In this document: positions 52,986 to 60,697 of the stretch, piece after piece
Layout: each line of letters opens with the position of its first letter
Position numbering within the stretch: the first letter of the stretch is position 1
NCBI RefSeq assembly: GCF_019740355.2
Contig: NZ_CP091819.1
Span: 4,092,001 to 4,156,000 of the forward strand
Direction of reading: 5' to 3'
DNA from: Paracrocinitomix mangrovi
Lineage (GTDB): Bacteria; Bacteroidota; Bacteroidia; Flavobacteriales_D; Crocinitomicaceae
DNA: 64,000 nucleotides
The notes under the pieces: model-generated
Told to the model about the DNA's origin: nothing
The model's database searches: none
Seen by the model: only the letters and a program-made list of their open reading frames with translations
Program-made: the position numbers and the translations under genes

Positions 52986-53168
52986 TTACTTAATTTCTTT
53001 GTGAATCGTGTATCTCTTTAAGATTGGATTGAATTTTTTCAACTCTAATCTATCAGGAGTGTTTTTACGATTTTTCGTAGTCACGTATCTTGAAGTTCCA
53101 GGCATACCACTTTCTTTGTGCTCAGTGCACTCAAGAATAACCTGGATTCTATTTCCTTTCTTAGCCAT
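52986..53168 (-). CDS. rpmG: 50S ribosomal protein L33
   Basis: 60 residues: [40 protein letters not shown]. Only one Cys in place of the paired CxxC motifs, so this is the zinc-free form. Twelve bases after rpmB. Confidence 0.96.
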   Translation of the reverse strand: MAKKGNRIQVILECTEHKESGMPGTSRYVTTKNRKNTPDRLELKKFNPILKRYTIHKEIK

Positions 53169-53180
53169 ATCTCTAAACTA

Positions 53181-53417
53181 CTATTTTAAATATCCTTTTT
53201 CTCTTGCTTCTTTAATGCAAGCTGTAATACCCTTCTTATTAACAGTTCTTAAAGCAGAAGCTGAAATTTTCAAAGTAATATGCTTATCCTCTTCTGGAAG
53301 ATAAAACTTCTTAGTAATAAGGTTTGGATAAAACTTTCTTTTAGTTTTATTCATAGCGTGAGAAACATTGTTCCCGCTCATTACTCTCTTTCCTGTTAAT
53401 TGACAAACTCTCGCCAT
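53181..53417 (-). CDS. rpmB: 50S ribosomal protein L28
   Basis: 78 residues: [20 protein letters not shown] with [13 protein letters not shown] and [18 protein letters not shown]. First gene of the L28-L33-DUF4295 unit. A near-consensus promoter is present (53471-53502). Confidence 0.97.
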   Translation of the reverse strand: MARVCQLTGKRVMSGNNVSHAMNKTKRKFYPNLITKKFYLPEEDKHITLKISASALRTVNKKGITACIKEAREKGYLK

Positions 53418-53470
53418 TTCTCTATGTTTAATCAGTTTTCCATTCTGAATAGCAGTCAGAATTGGGAGTG

Positions 53471-53502
53471 CAAAGATAAAATGTATTTTCTTGTTTTACA
53501 AA
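53471..53502 (-). promoter_or_regulatory. rpmB operon promoter
   Basis: Minus strand TTTG (53502-53499), 20 bases, TATCTTTG (53478-53471): the Bacteroidota consensus with ideal spacing. Start codon is 53 bases downstream, so this gene has a longer leader than most in the window. Confidence 0.75.
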
Positions 53503-53519
53503 GAAAGATTGCATTTTTT

Positions 53520-54779
53520 TCAAATATCGGCATTTTTTGTGTCTTCATCTTCCAATCCAAGTATCACTCTACGCAGATAATTCAAGGCATACACAACAGT
53601 TGATTCAATATTTCTTTTTCTATTTTGTTTGAAATTAAATCGTTTGGCATATACCTTATCTCTTGTGCCAATTGCTATCCAAACGGTTCCAACAGGTTTT
53701 TCATCCGTACCACCTGTAGGTCCTGCTATTCCTGATGTAGCAATACAATAATCTACATCCATTTTTTCAATTCCGCCTTTGGCCATTTGAGTAATAACCT
53801 GTTCGCTCACTGCGCCATGTTTCCATAAATCTTCATTTGAAACTCCCACTAACTTTTCTTTGAGTTCATAGGCATATGAAACAATACTTCCTTTATAATA
53901 ATCAGAGGAACCGGATACAGCAACTATTCTCTCAGCAACTGCACCACCTGTGCAACTTTCAACTGTGCCAAGTGTTTTGCCTTGTTCAGATAATATTTTA
54001 CCAATCACAGCTTCCAATCTGTCTTCTTCATATCCAAAAAAGGCTTTTGGAAAACGAGAAACAATTTCTTCTATATAATGGGCTATATCTTCTTCTTTTT
54101 CAGATGTTGCAGTCAGTCTAACTTTCACTTGTCCCGTACTTGGAAGGTAAGACAGGTTTATTTTTTTTGCTCTTATTTCATTTTCTAAATCTGCAATTTC
54201 GTTTGCTAAAACAGATTCCGGAACACCCTGAAATAAAACCGTTCTATGATAAAAATCTCCTAATTGATGTTTCTCTTTTAATTCAAGAATTACCTTTTCC
54301 ATTAAACCTTTCATCTCATAAGGCACGCCTGGCATTGAGATAATATCTTTACCATCTTTTTTAAACCACATTCCTGAAGCAGTACCAAGGTCATTGCGAA
54401 CTATTTTGGCATTTTTTGGTAGCATGGCTTGCTGCCGATTTACTTCAAGAAAAACACGCGAATTTGATTTAAAATATGCTTCAATTCTGTCAGATATATC
54501 TTGATATAAGGTCAATTCATCATTGAAGTATTCTGTTAAAACATGCTTGGTGATATCATCTTTAGTAGGACCTAATCCTCCGGTAATTAAAATCAAATCA
54601 GCCCGGGACATGGCATCATCTAAAGTTTCTACAATTGCCTTTTTTGTATCTGCAATGCTTATAATACGGCCAATAGGAATTCCAATTAGTTTTAATTTGC
54701 GGGCCATCCAAGCAGAGTTGGTGTCAACTGTTTGACCCACTAAAATCTCATCTCCAATTGTGATAATTTCAGCAATCAT
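53520..54779 (-). CDS. cinA: CinA-family nicotinamide-nucleotide amidohydrolase / competence-damage protein
   Basis: 419 residues. N-terminal MoCF-like domain: IITIGDEILVGQTVDTNSAW, ILITGGLGPTKDDITK and SMPGVPYEMKGLMEK. C-terminal CinA amidohydrolase domain (about 255-415): GTVESCTGGAVAERIVAVSG and TSGIAGPTGGTDEKPVGTVW. Recycles NMN from NAD turnover. Stands alone. Confidence 0.95.
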   Translation of the reverse strand: MIAEIITIGDEILVGQTVDTNSAWMARKLKLIGIPIGRIISIADTKKAIVETLDDAMSRADLILITGGLGPTKDDITKHVLTEYFNDELTLYQDISDRIEAYFKSNSRVFLEVNRQQAMLPKNAKIVRNDLGTASGMWFKKDGKDIISMPGVPYEMKGLMEKVILELKEKHQLGDFYHRTVLFQGVPESVLANEIADLENEIRAKKINLSYLPSTGQVKVRLTATSEKEEDIAHYIEEIVSRFPKAFFGYEEDRLEAVIGKILSEQGKTLGTVESCTGGAVAERIVAVSGSSDYYKGSIVSYAYELKEKLVGVSNEDLWKHGAVSEQVITQMAKGGIEKMDVDYCIATSGIAGPTGGTDEKPVGTVWIAIGTRDKVYAKRFNFKQNRKRNIESTVVYALNYLRRVILGLEDEDTKNADI

Positions 54780-54884
54780 TCAATAATTTTTTCGAAGTAT
54801 AAAGATAGTGCAAACTTCATTTGGTATTCTATTTGCTAAGATTTAATAAATGATTAAGTTTGAAATCAAACCAATAGATAAAAA

Positions 54885-55631
54885 ATGAAAAAGCTAAAAA
54901 TATTTTTGGGAGTATTCTTGGCACTTTCTTTAACTCAATGTGATGTTTTAGAAGATGTGGCAGGATCAGTAACTTCAGGTTCGGGAACAGGAGATGAGGG
55001 AAATAAATTGACAAATGATGAGGTAATTGCCGGATTAAAGGAAGCCTTAAAAATAGGAATTGATAAAGGTGCGACTAAAGCTTCAGCTTTGGACGGTTTT
55101 TATAAGAATCCAAAAATATTTATTCCATGGCCGGAGGACGCTCAAAAAGTAAAAGACTGGGCTATTGATAAGGGAATGGACGGTAAGGTAAATGAGATTG
55201 AAGAAAAATTCAATCGTGCTGCTGAAACAGCTTCTGCTAAAGCTAAACCGATTTTTGTAAATGCTATTACCGGTATGACTGTAAGTGATGGTTTTGCAAT
55301 TTTGAATGGTTCAGATACTGCTGCTACTCACTATTTGAGAAAAACAACTTGGTCTCCATTAAAAGGTGAGTTTAAACCAGTAGTTCATGATGCCGTTGAG
55401 TCTGTTGAGGTAATGAAGTACTGGGAACCTGTTGCAAATGGATACAATAAAATTGCAAAGATTACTGGTAAAGACGAGGTGAATACAGATATTGATGAAT
55501 ACGTTACCAATAAAGGAATGAACGGTTTATTCTATTTAATTTCAGAACAAGAAAAGAAAATTAGATTAGATCCTGTTGCACAGGTAACAGATTTGCTGAA
55601 GAAAGTATTTGGTTCAGTAATGAACAACTAA
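54885..55631 (+). CDS. DUF4197 lipoprotein
   Basis: 248 residues. Lipobox FLALSLTQC, Cys at 19. Then a Gly/Ser-rich linker and the DUF4197 helical domain: KLTNDEVIAGLKEALKIGID, KNPKIFIPWPEDAQKVKDWA. Function unknown. A bidirectional terminator follows directly. Confidence 0.88.
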   Translation: MKKLKIFLGVFLALSLTQCDVLEDVAGSVTSGSGTGDEGNKLTNDEVIAGLKEALKIGIDKGATKASALDGFYKNPKIFIPWPEDAQKVKDWAIDKGMDGKVNEIEEKFNRAAETASAKAKPIFVNAITGMTVSDGFAILNGSDTAATHYLRKTTWSPLKGEFKPVVHDAVESVEVMKYWEPVANGYNKIAKITGKDEVNTDIDEYVTNKGMNGLFYLISEQEKKIRLDPVAQVTDLLKKVFGSVMNN

Positions 55632-55632
55632 A

Positions 55633-55667
55633 AAAAAAAGCCTCTCAAATTTTGAGAGGCTTTTTTT
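55633..55667. terminator. Bidirectional intrinsic terminator
   Basis: AAAAAGCCTCTCA and TGAGAGGCTTTTT form a long stem with AATTT loop between two convergent genes; A- and T-tracts on both sides serve both strands. Confidence 0.93.
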
Positions 55668-56515
55668 TATCTACCATAATCATCATAGTATTCTTCAAAA
55701 TAACTTTCGTATTCATAAATCAATTCAATATTGATTGCTTCTACATCTGTTAATTTGTCTCTAATGTCTACTCCCATTGGCATGTACCAATCTTTATCTT
55801 CAAAATGATACCTCCAATCTTTGTTTTTAAAGCTGTATCCATGTCTTGCGTAAATCTCATTTCTCATTTCAGCTAATTCTTCTTCTAACAAGTTGTTTAC
55901 ATCTTCATCTGTAAGCTCTCTTTGTGAAGCCTGAGGGTATTTACCTACTGTAGGGTCATATTTGTATTTGCGTTTTTTAAGCGAGTAATTTTTTGAAGAG
56001 TTTCCTTCTTTTTTAAAAGGTATCCAACTTCCTGTTATTAAATTATCTGCCGTATTCAATGTAAAATCAAAAGTTCCGTCATATTTATCATCTCCAGGTT
56101 CCTCCATTAAAAACTCGTAGTGGCCATCCGGTGCTTTTTCATACGTACCTTTAATTTTTCTAAAATTCCCTGCACAAACTGAATATCCTTCTGCTTTTCC
56201 GTTTTCCGCTTTATAAAGTGTAATGTTGATCATGTTTTTGCCAAAATCACCAACATAACATCCTAACATATCACTATTGGCTTTGTCAGCTGCCGGTAAC
56301 ATGTTATCAATGAAATTTTGATTTTCATTTTTTTCTCCTCCAAAAGTACGAGGGTTCATTACGTTTGAGTTTGATTCACCTTCTACAACATTCTCTGTTG
56401 CTTCTTCTGAAATTTCTTCAGTGGTCTCTTCAGTTTCATTTTCAGCTTGTCCATTTCCGCAACTGTTAATAAATAAGCTTGCGAATAATAAAAACAGGAA
56501 ATTTAATTTATACAT
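55667..56515 (-). CDS. YARHG-domain lipoprotein
   Basis: 282 residues from ATG giving MYKLNFLFLLFASLFINSC; longer frame upstream adds twelve residues without purpose. Lipobox Cys at 19, then an acidic linker (ENETEETTEEISEEATEN) and a beta domain. C-terminal YARHG motif is explicit: EMRNEIYARHGYSFKNKDWR, with WYMPMGVD after it. YARHG domains are extracellular with peptidoglycan or ligand-binding suspected. Confidence 0.9.
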   Translation of the reverse strand: MYKLNFLFLLFASLFINSCGNGQAENETEETTEEISEEATENVVEGESNSNVMNPRTFGGEKNENQNFIDNMLPAADKANSDMLGCYVGDFGKNMINITLYKAENGKAEGYSVCAGNFRKIKGTYEKAPDGHYEFLMEEPGDDKYDGTFDFTLNTADNLITGSWIPFKKEGNSSKNYSLKKRKYKYDPTVGKYPQASQRELTDEDVNNLLEEELAEMRNEIYARHGYSFKNKDWRYHFEDKDWYMPMGVDIRDKLTDVEAINIELIYEYESYFEEYYDDYGR

Positions 56516-56608
56516 ATCCTTAAATTTGATTTTGAGAAAGTTAAAGTACAATTTAATCTGAAGAAGACGATTAACATCCTATTAATTTCAGCACTTCTTT
56601 TTTTTTGT

Positions 56609-57235
56609 GTGTTGATGGTGCTATTAAGTGTACCATATTTTGAGTTGGACACGAACGTGGCTTTTTTAAGAATTAAGCAATGGGTTTTTAGAACACAGCC
56701 CGCAGCAGTATCTAATGTTTGGATAGTAGCCTTTTTTATTCATGTGTTCACTAGTATTCTTGCATTAATAGCCGGTTTTACACAGTTTAATAAGCCAATG
56801 TTGAATAACAGAATTCATAAAGCTTATGGAGAGGTGTATATTGCTGTTATTTTAGTTTTTAGTGGACCTTCTGGATTGATAATGGGATTTTTTGCCAATG
56901 GTGGATGGTTATCTGTCCTGGCCTTTACAATGCTTTCTATTTTGTGGATTTTTTTTACGTTCAGGGCTTTTACTGCTGTTAAAGCAAGAAACTTTGAATT
57001 GCATGCCAAATACATGTATAGAAGTTATGCTTTAACATTATCTGCCGTAACTTTGAGACTTTGGAAGTTTGTAATTGCAAACTATATTTACGAAATGCCT
57101 CCTATGGATTTGTACAGATTGGTAGGGTGGTTAGGATGGGTACCAAATTTGCTCATTGCTGAATATTTGATCTATAGAGGCAAACATTTAAACTTATTGA
57201 AAAAGAGATTACATGAAAATAAGCCTAATTACTGA
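56609..57235 (+). CDS. DUF2306 membrane protein
   Basis: 208 residues from GTG 56609. About six helices with conserved heme-like histidines: AFFIHVFTSILALIAGFTQF, NNRIHKAYGEVYIAVILVFS and NFELHAKYMYRSYALTLSAV, typical of DUF2306. The frame is open upstream without ATG, GTG or TTG to 56530, and reading back from 56609 gives a plausible first helix (KKTINILLISALLFFCVL), so initiation may be at CTG 56558 or an ATT codon. Confidence 0.75.
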   Translation: MLMVLLSVPYFELDTNVAFLRIKQWVFRTQPAAVSNVWIVAFFIHVFTSILALIAGFTQFNKPMLNNRIHKAYGEVYIAVILVFSGPSGLIMGFFANGGWLSVLAFTMLSILWIFFTFRAFTAVKARNFELHAKYMYRSYALTLSAVTLRLWKFVIANYIYEMPPMDLYRLVGWLGWVPNLLIAEYLIYRGKHLNLLKKRLHENKPNY

Positions 57236-58358
57236 CGGGATAGTGCCTTATGTTTCCGGTGGAATGCAAAAACATTCGTATTATCTAGCAAAATATTTTG
57301 CATTAAATGGTATTCAGGTTGATTTATATCACACACAAACTAATCCCGAGTATGATATAGAAACACTGGAAGTTTTTACTCCAGAAGAAAAAAAATACAT
57401 CAATTCAATTGTTGTTCCATTTCCACCTCCAGGAAAAATCCCTGGACATTATTTAAGAAGATCCAAAAAATACTCCAAGGGAGTTCTAAAAGCATTTCTT
57501 AAACAAGAACCTTCAGATTTTGTTTATGTCAAAGGTTTTGCTGGATGGAGTTTGTTAAAGGCAAAAGCAAGAGGTGTAATAACACCTCCGGTAGCAATTA
57601 ACTTTCATGGTTTAAATATGTATCAAAAGCCGGCTAATTTTAGAAGTAAATTGGAAGCAATTATGTTTCGTCCAGCGGTAAAATTCAATTTGTTGAATGC
57701 AGATTATGTTTTTTCTTATGGAGGTCAAATCACAAGAATTCTTGAAAATATTGGCATAGCAGCTGAACATATTCTCGAATTTCCGGGTGGAATTGACGAA
57801 AGTTGGTTAGATGATCGAATAGAGCATCATAAAATCAGAAGGTTCTTATATGTGGGAAGATATGAAAGGTTAAAAGGAATTCAGGAGATTAATCAAACAG
57901 TTTTGGAATTAAAAGGTAAGTATCAATTTGAGTTTCATTGTATTGGACCAATACCTGATGGTCTAAAATTAAATGAGTCATTTGTTAAGTATTGGGGAAC
58001 AAATTTGCCTGAAAGTAAAGTGAAAGAAATATATAAAATGTGTGATGTTGTGCTCTGTCCAAGTCATTCGGAGGGAATGCCAAATGTTTTGTTGGAAGGA
58101 TTTGCACAATCTTTGACTGCGATTGGTACTAAGGTGGGGGGGATTCCCGCTATTATTAAAAATGGTAATGGTTGGTTGATTGAAAATCCTACTGTTGAAG
58201 ATATTTCAAATGCCATGATTGATGCGATAAATATTGATGAGGATTTATTGGATAAAATGAAGTTACAAGCATATCAAGATATTAAATCCAATTTTTTATG
58301 GCCTGATTTAATAGGAAGAAAAATTCAATTAATTCAAAATATTATATCAACTCATTAA
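57213..58358 (+). CDS. Glycosyltransferase family 4
   Basis: 381 residues. GT-B fold: LITDGIVPYVSGGMQKHSYY (N-terminal G-GG/H site), NFHGLNMYQKP, and C-terminal FLYVGRYERLKGIQEINQTV, with the nucleotide-sugar site CPSHSEGMPNVLLEGFA (EX7E). Cytosolic/peripheral; surface polysaccharide synthesis is likely. Overlaps the DUF2306 gene by 23 bases and the next convergent gene by four. Confidence 0.9.
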   Translation: MKISLITDGIVPYVSGGMQKHSYYLAKYFALNGIQVDLYHTQTNPEYDIETLEVFTPEEKKYINSIVVPFPPPGKIPGHYLRRSKKYSKGVLKAFLKQEPSDFVYVKGFAGWSLLKAKARGVITPPVAINFHGLNMYQKPANFRSKLEAIMFRPAVKFNLLNADYVFSYGGQITRILENIGIAAEHILEFPGGIDESWLDDRIEHHKIRRFLYVGRYERLKGIQEINQTVLELKGKYQFEFHCIGPIPDGLKLNESFVKYWGTNLPESKVKEIYKMCDVVLCPSHSEGMPNVLLEGFAQSLTAIGTKVGGIPAIIKNGNGWLIENPTVEDISNAMIDAINIDEDLLDKMKLQAYQDIKSNFLWPDLIGRKIQLIQNIISTH

Positions 58359-59164
58359 CCTTCAATATCTTTTTTGTTGTATATCAAATTAGTGATGTAT
58401 AATAATGACGCTCCTAAAATGATATAAATAATAACAGCCAAATAGTTCAAGCTATACTCAGGGTCATTTACATTGAAGTCTAAATAATGAAATGGTGTAA
58501 AGTATCCTAACCAAGACGTAGCGTCAGTTGATTTTGAGATTGCATTTATAAAATAGCTTCCAAATGTAATACCAACAACAATTCCCATAAAGTTCTTTTT
58601 TGGACGTACAAACATTGAAATGATCACGCCTATAGTGGTAAATAAGATAATTAATGCCAAACCACTTATGTGAAGGATAAAGAAAGTATCCCATTCAAAT
58701 GTTCCTTTTCCAAAAGCCATAACACCTAATACAGCAGAAAGCAATTGGATAAGATATATTATCAAGGTTAAAGTGAGTAGTGACATTATCTTGGTAAATA
58801 CTATTTCAGATCTTTTAAGAGGTTTAGTTAACAGAAATTCTGCAGTTCTATCTCTTTCCTCTTTTGAAATAATTGTAGCACCTGTGGATGCCGTATAGAT
58901 ACTAATCAATACAATGATATAAATTCCATAATATGTACTATAAAATCCAAGAATGTGCCTCCAGGTGTCTGCATCCATTCCCATGGCCTTTTGAAGTTCA
59001 ACAGGCATGCTATCAATTAACATAGCCATGTCCTTACCCATTTCACTCATGAAGGGATAAATTGAGAGCACCATTACGGTAAACCCAACTACAATCAATG
59101 TCCAGGTAATTAAATTTTTTCTGTTGCGGCGTAATTCTTTTAAATATAAATTCTTGTTCATCAC
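58355..59164 (-). CDS. ABC-2 type transporter permease
   Basis: 269 residues. Six helices: about 18-38, 75-95, 123-143, 150-175, 180-200 and 240-260. Starts KNLYLKELRRNRKNLITWTL, and has an extracytoplasmic loop with VELQKAMGMDADTWRHILGF. ABC-2 permease that teams with the ATPase seven bases upstream. Confidence 0.85.
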   Translation of the reverse strand: MMNKNLYLKELRRNRKNLITWTLIVVGFTVMVLSIYPFMSEMGKDMAMLIDSMPVELQKAMGMDADTWRHILGFYSTYYGIYIIVLISIYTASTGATIISKEERDRTAEFLLTKPLKRSEIVFTKIMSLLTLTLIIYLIQLLSAVLGVMAFGKGTFEWDTFFILHISGLALIILFTTIGVIISMFVRPKKNFMGIVVGITFGSYFINAISKSTDATSWLGYFTPFHYLDFNVNDPEYSLNYLAVIIYIILGASLLYITNLIYNKKDIEG

Positions 59165-59171
59165 TTTGCGG

Positions 59172-60047
59172 TTATCTTTCGTAATAGTTCATGAATATTG
59201 ATTCCAAATCCGGTTCTTCCATCACCACATCAATTACATCTAATTTTTGAATCCATGATATGAGATCCTTGATTTTTCCTACATATTCAAACATGATTTT
59301 GTTGTCCTGTATTTTTTCATTTTGAACTCCTTCAGGAAAGTTAATAGAGGTTAAACCTTCTTTTAAGACAAGCCTTACTCTCTTCATTTGCTTTTCTAAA
59401 AGGGTTTGAATGTCTTCTACAGCAGTTATTTCACCTTTTCTGATGACAGCAGCTCTGTGACAAAGTCTTTGTATTTCAGAAAGTACATGAGAGCTGAAAA
59501 AGATGGTGGTACCATTTTTATTTTTCTCACGCAGTAAGTCAAAGAATCTATTTTGCATTAATGGATCTAAACCTGAAGTAGGTTCATCAAGAATTAAAAT
59601 TTCTGGATCGTGTAAAACGCTTTCTATGATGGCACATTTCTTTTTGTTTCCAAAAGAAAGATCTGTAATTGGTTTCTTGAGATCAAGCTCAAAATAATCT
59701 GCCAGTTCAGCAATTTTTGATTTATCTGTATTTGGGTAAAATCTAGCTGAATATTCCAGTAATTCCAACGAAGACATTTCCTCATAATAGTTAACTTCAG
59801 AAGGGAGATAGCCGATTTTTTGTCGGATTTTATGTCCATCTTCAACTATGTCCATTCCCATTATTTTCCCAGTTCCGGATGTTGGTACCAGCAAACCTAA
59901 TAAAGTTCGGATAGTTGTAGATTTTCCTGCTCCGTTAGGACCTATAAAACCGAAAACCTCTCCTTTATTTATTGACAGATTAACGTTTAGCATTCCGGGG
60001 CTTTTGCCGTAATACTTTGTCAGATTATTTGTTTCAATTGCTAACAT
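59172..60047 (-). CDS. ABC transporter ATP-binding protein
   Basis: 291 residues. Walker A GFIGPNGAGKSTTIRTLLGL, signature DLSFGNKKKCAIIESVLHDP (degenerate C-loop, LSFG rather than LSGGQ), Walker B ILILDEPTSGLDPLM, and H-loop in FFSSHVLSEIQRL. Exporter-type. It follows the tetR-like gene by one base, so the regulator controls it. Confidence 0.95.
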   Translation of the reverse strand: MLAIETNNLTKYYGKSPGMLNVNLSINKGEVFGFIGPNGAGKSTTIRTLLGLLVPTSGTGKIMGMDIVEDGHKIRQKIGYLPSEVNYYEEMSSLELLEYSARFYPNTDKSKIAELADYFELDLKKPITDLSFGNKKKCAIIESVLHDPEILILDEPTSGLDPLMQNRFFDLLREKNKNGTTIFFSSHVLSEIQRLCHRAAVIRKGEITAVEDIQTLLEKQMKRVRLVLKEGLTSINFPEGVQNEKIQDNKIMFEYVGKIKDLISWIQKLDVIDVVMEEPDLESIFMNYYER

Positions 60048-60048
60048 C

Positions 60049-60627
60049 TCAAGGGTTTATAAATTCTTGTTTTATATAATATTTCACTTTCTCAATAGGG
60101 AAGTTGTTGGGATCAAATAAGTACTGCATTTTAGCTCCGTCCATTGAAGCCATGAAGTAGCGCATATATGAAGCCGGATCTTCATGTTCTTTAGCAGCAA
60201 AGTAGGTGATCATTTTTTCAATAAAAGGCATTATTTTGGGTAGCATTACATCTCTAGAAACTTCATTAACTTCTTTTTGAGATACCATTGAAAAATATAG
60301 TTTCCAGTAGGATCTTTTTTTATCCAGGATATCAAAAGTATCATCTATAAATTTTGACATAGTAGTATCCGTTAAGTTAATGTCCTCTAGTTGCATAGTT
60401 TCTACAACTTCTTTAAAAAGTGTACTTAATAGCTGTTTTAATACTTCTTCTTTGCTGTTAAAGTAATTGTATAATAGACCTTTTGAGATGCCTGCCTTTT
60501 TTGCAATTTTCGAGATGGAAGCTGCATGGTACCCGTCTTCAGCAAATACTTTTAGCGCGGCATCAAGAATTTCTTGACTCCGTTCATTTCTAATTTGCTC
60601 AAATTGTTCTGTCGTTCTAGGTGACAT
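60049..60627 (-). CDS. TetR/AcrR family repressor of the ABC exporter
   Basis: 192 residues from ATG 60627 (MSPRTTEQFEQIRNERSQEI). An ATG at 60651 is in frame, but the stretch between the two is the operator palindrome. TetR HTH: ILDAALKVFAEDGYHAASIS KIAKKAG (in two parts) and ISKGLLYNYFNSKEEVLKQL. Ligand domain has no recognisable specificity. First gene of the three-gene exporter operon. Confidence 0.93.
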   Translation of the reverse strand: MSPRTTEQFEQIRNERSQEILDAALKVFAEDGYHAASISKIAKKAGISKGLLYNYFNSKEEVLKQLLSTLFKEVVETMQLEDINLTDTTMSKFIDDTFDILDKKRSYWKLYFSMVSQKEVNEVSRDVMLPKIMPFIEKMITYFAAKEHEDPASYMRYFMASMDGAKMQYLFDPNNFPIEKVKYYIKQEFINP

Positions 60628-60636
60628 ATTTATGAC

Positions 60637-60650
60637 TGACCGTTTGGTCA
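60637..60650. promoter_or_regulatory. TetR operator palindrome
   Basis: TGACC GTTT GGTCA, a perfect inverted repeat, overlaps the -7 element by two bases and the predicted transcription start. Its half-site TGACC/GGTCA is typical of TetR-family operators. Confidence 0.75.
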
Positions 60651-60681
60651 AAGATAAAATATAATTTTTGTTTTAACCAAA
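60649..60681 (-). promoter_or_regulatory. Promoter of the tetR-ABC operon
   Basis: Minus strand TTTG (60681-60678), 21 bases, TATCTTTG (60656-60649): matches the Bacteroidota consensus at both elements. The transcription start should fall in the operator. Confidence 0.75.
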
Positions 60682-60697
60682 TTCAATCAAATAAAAA

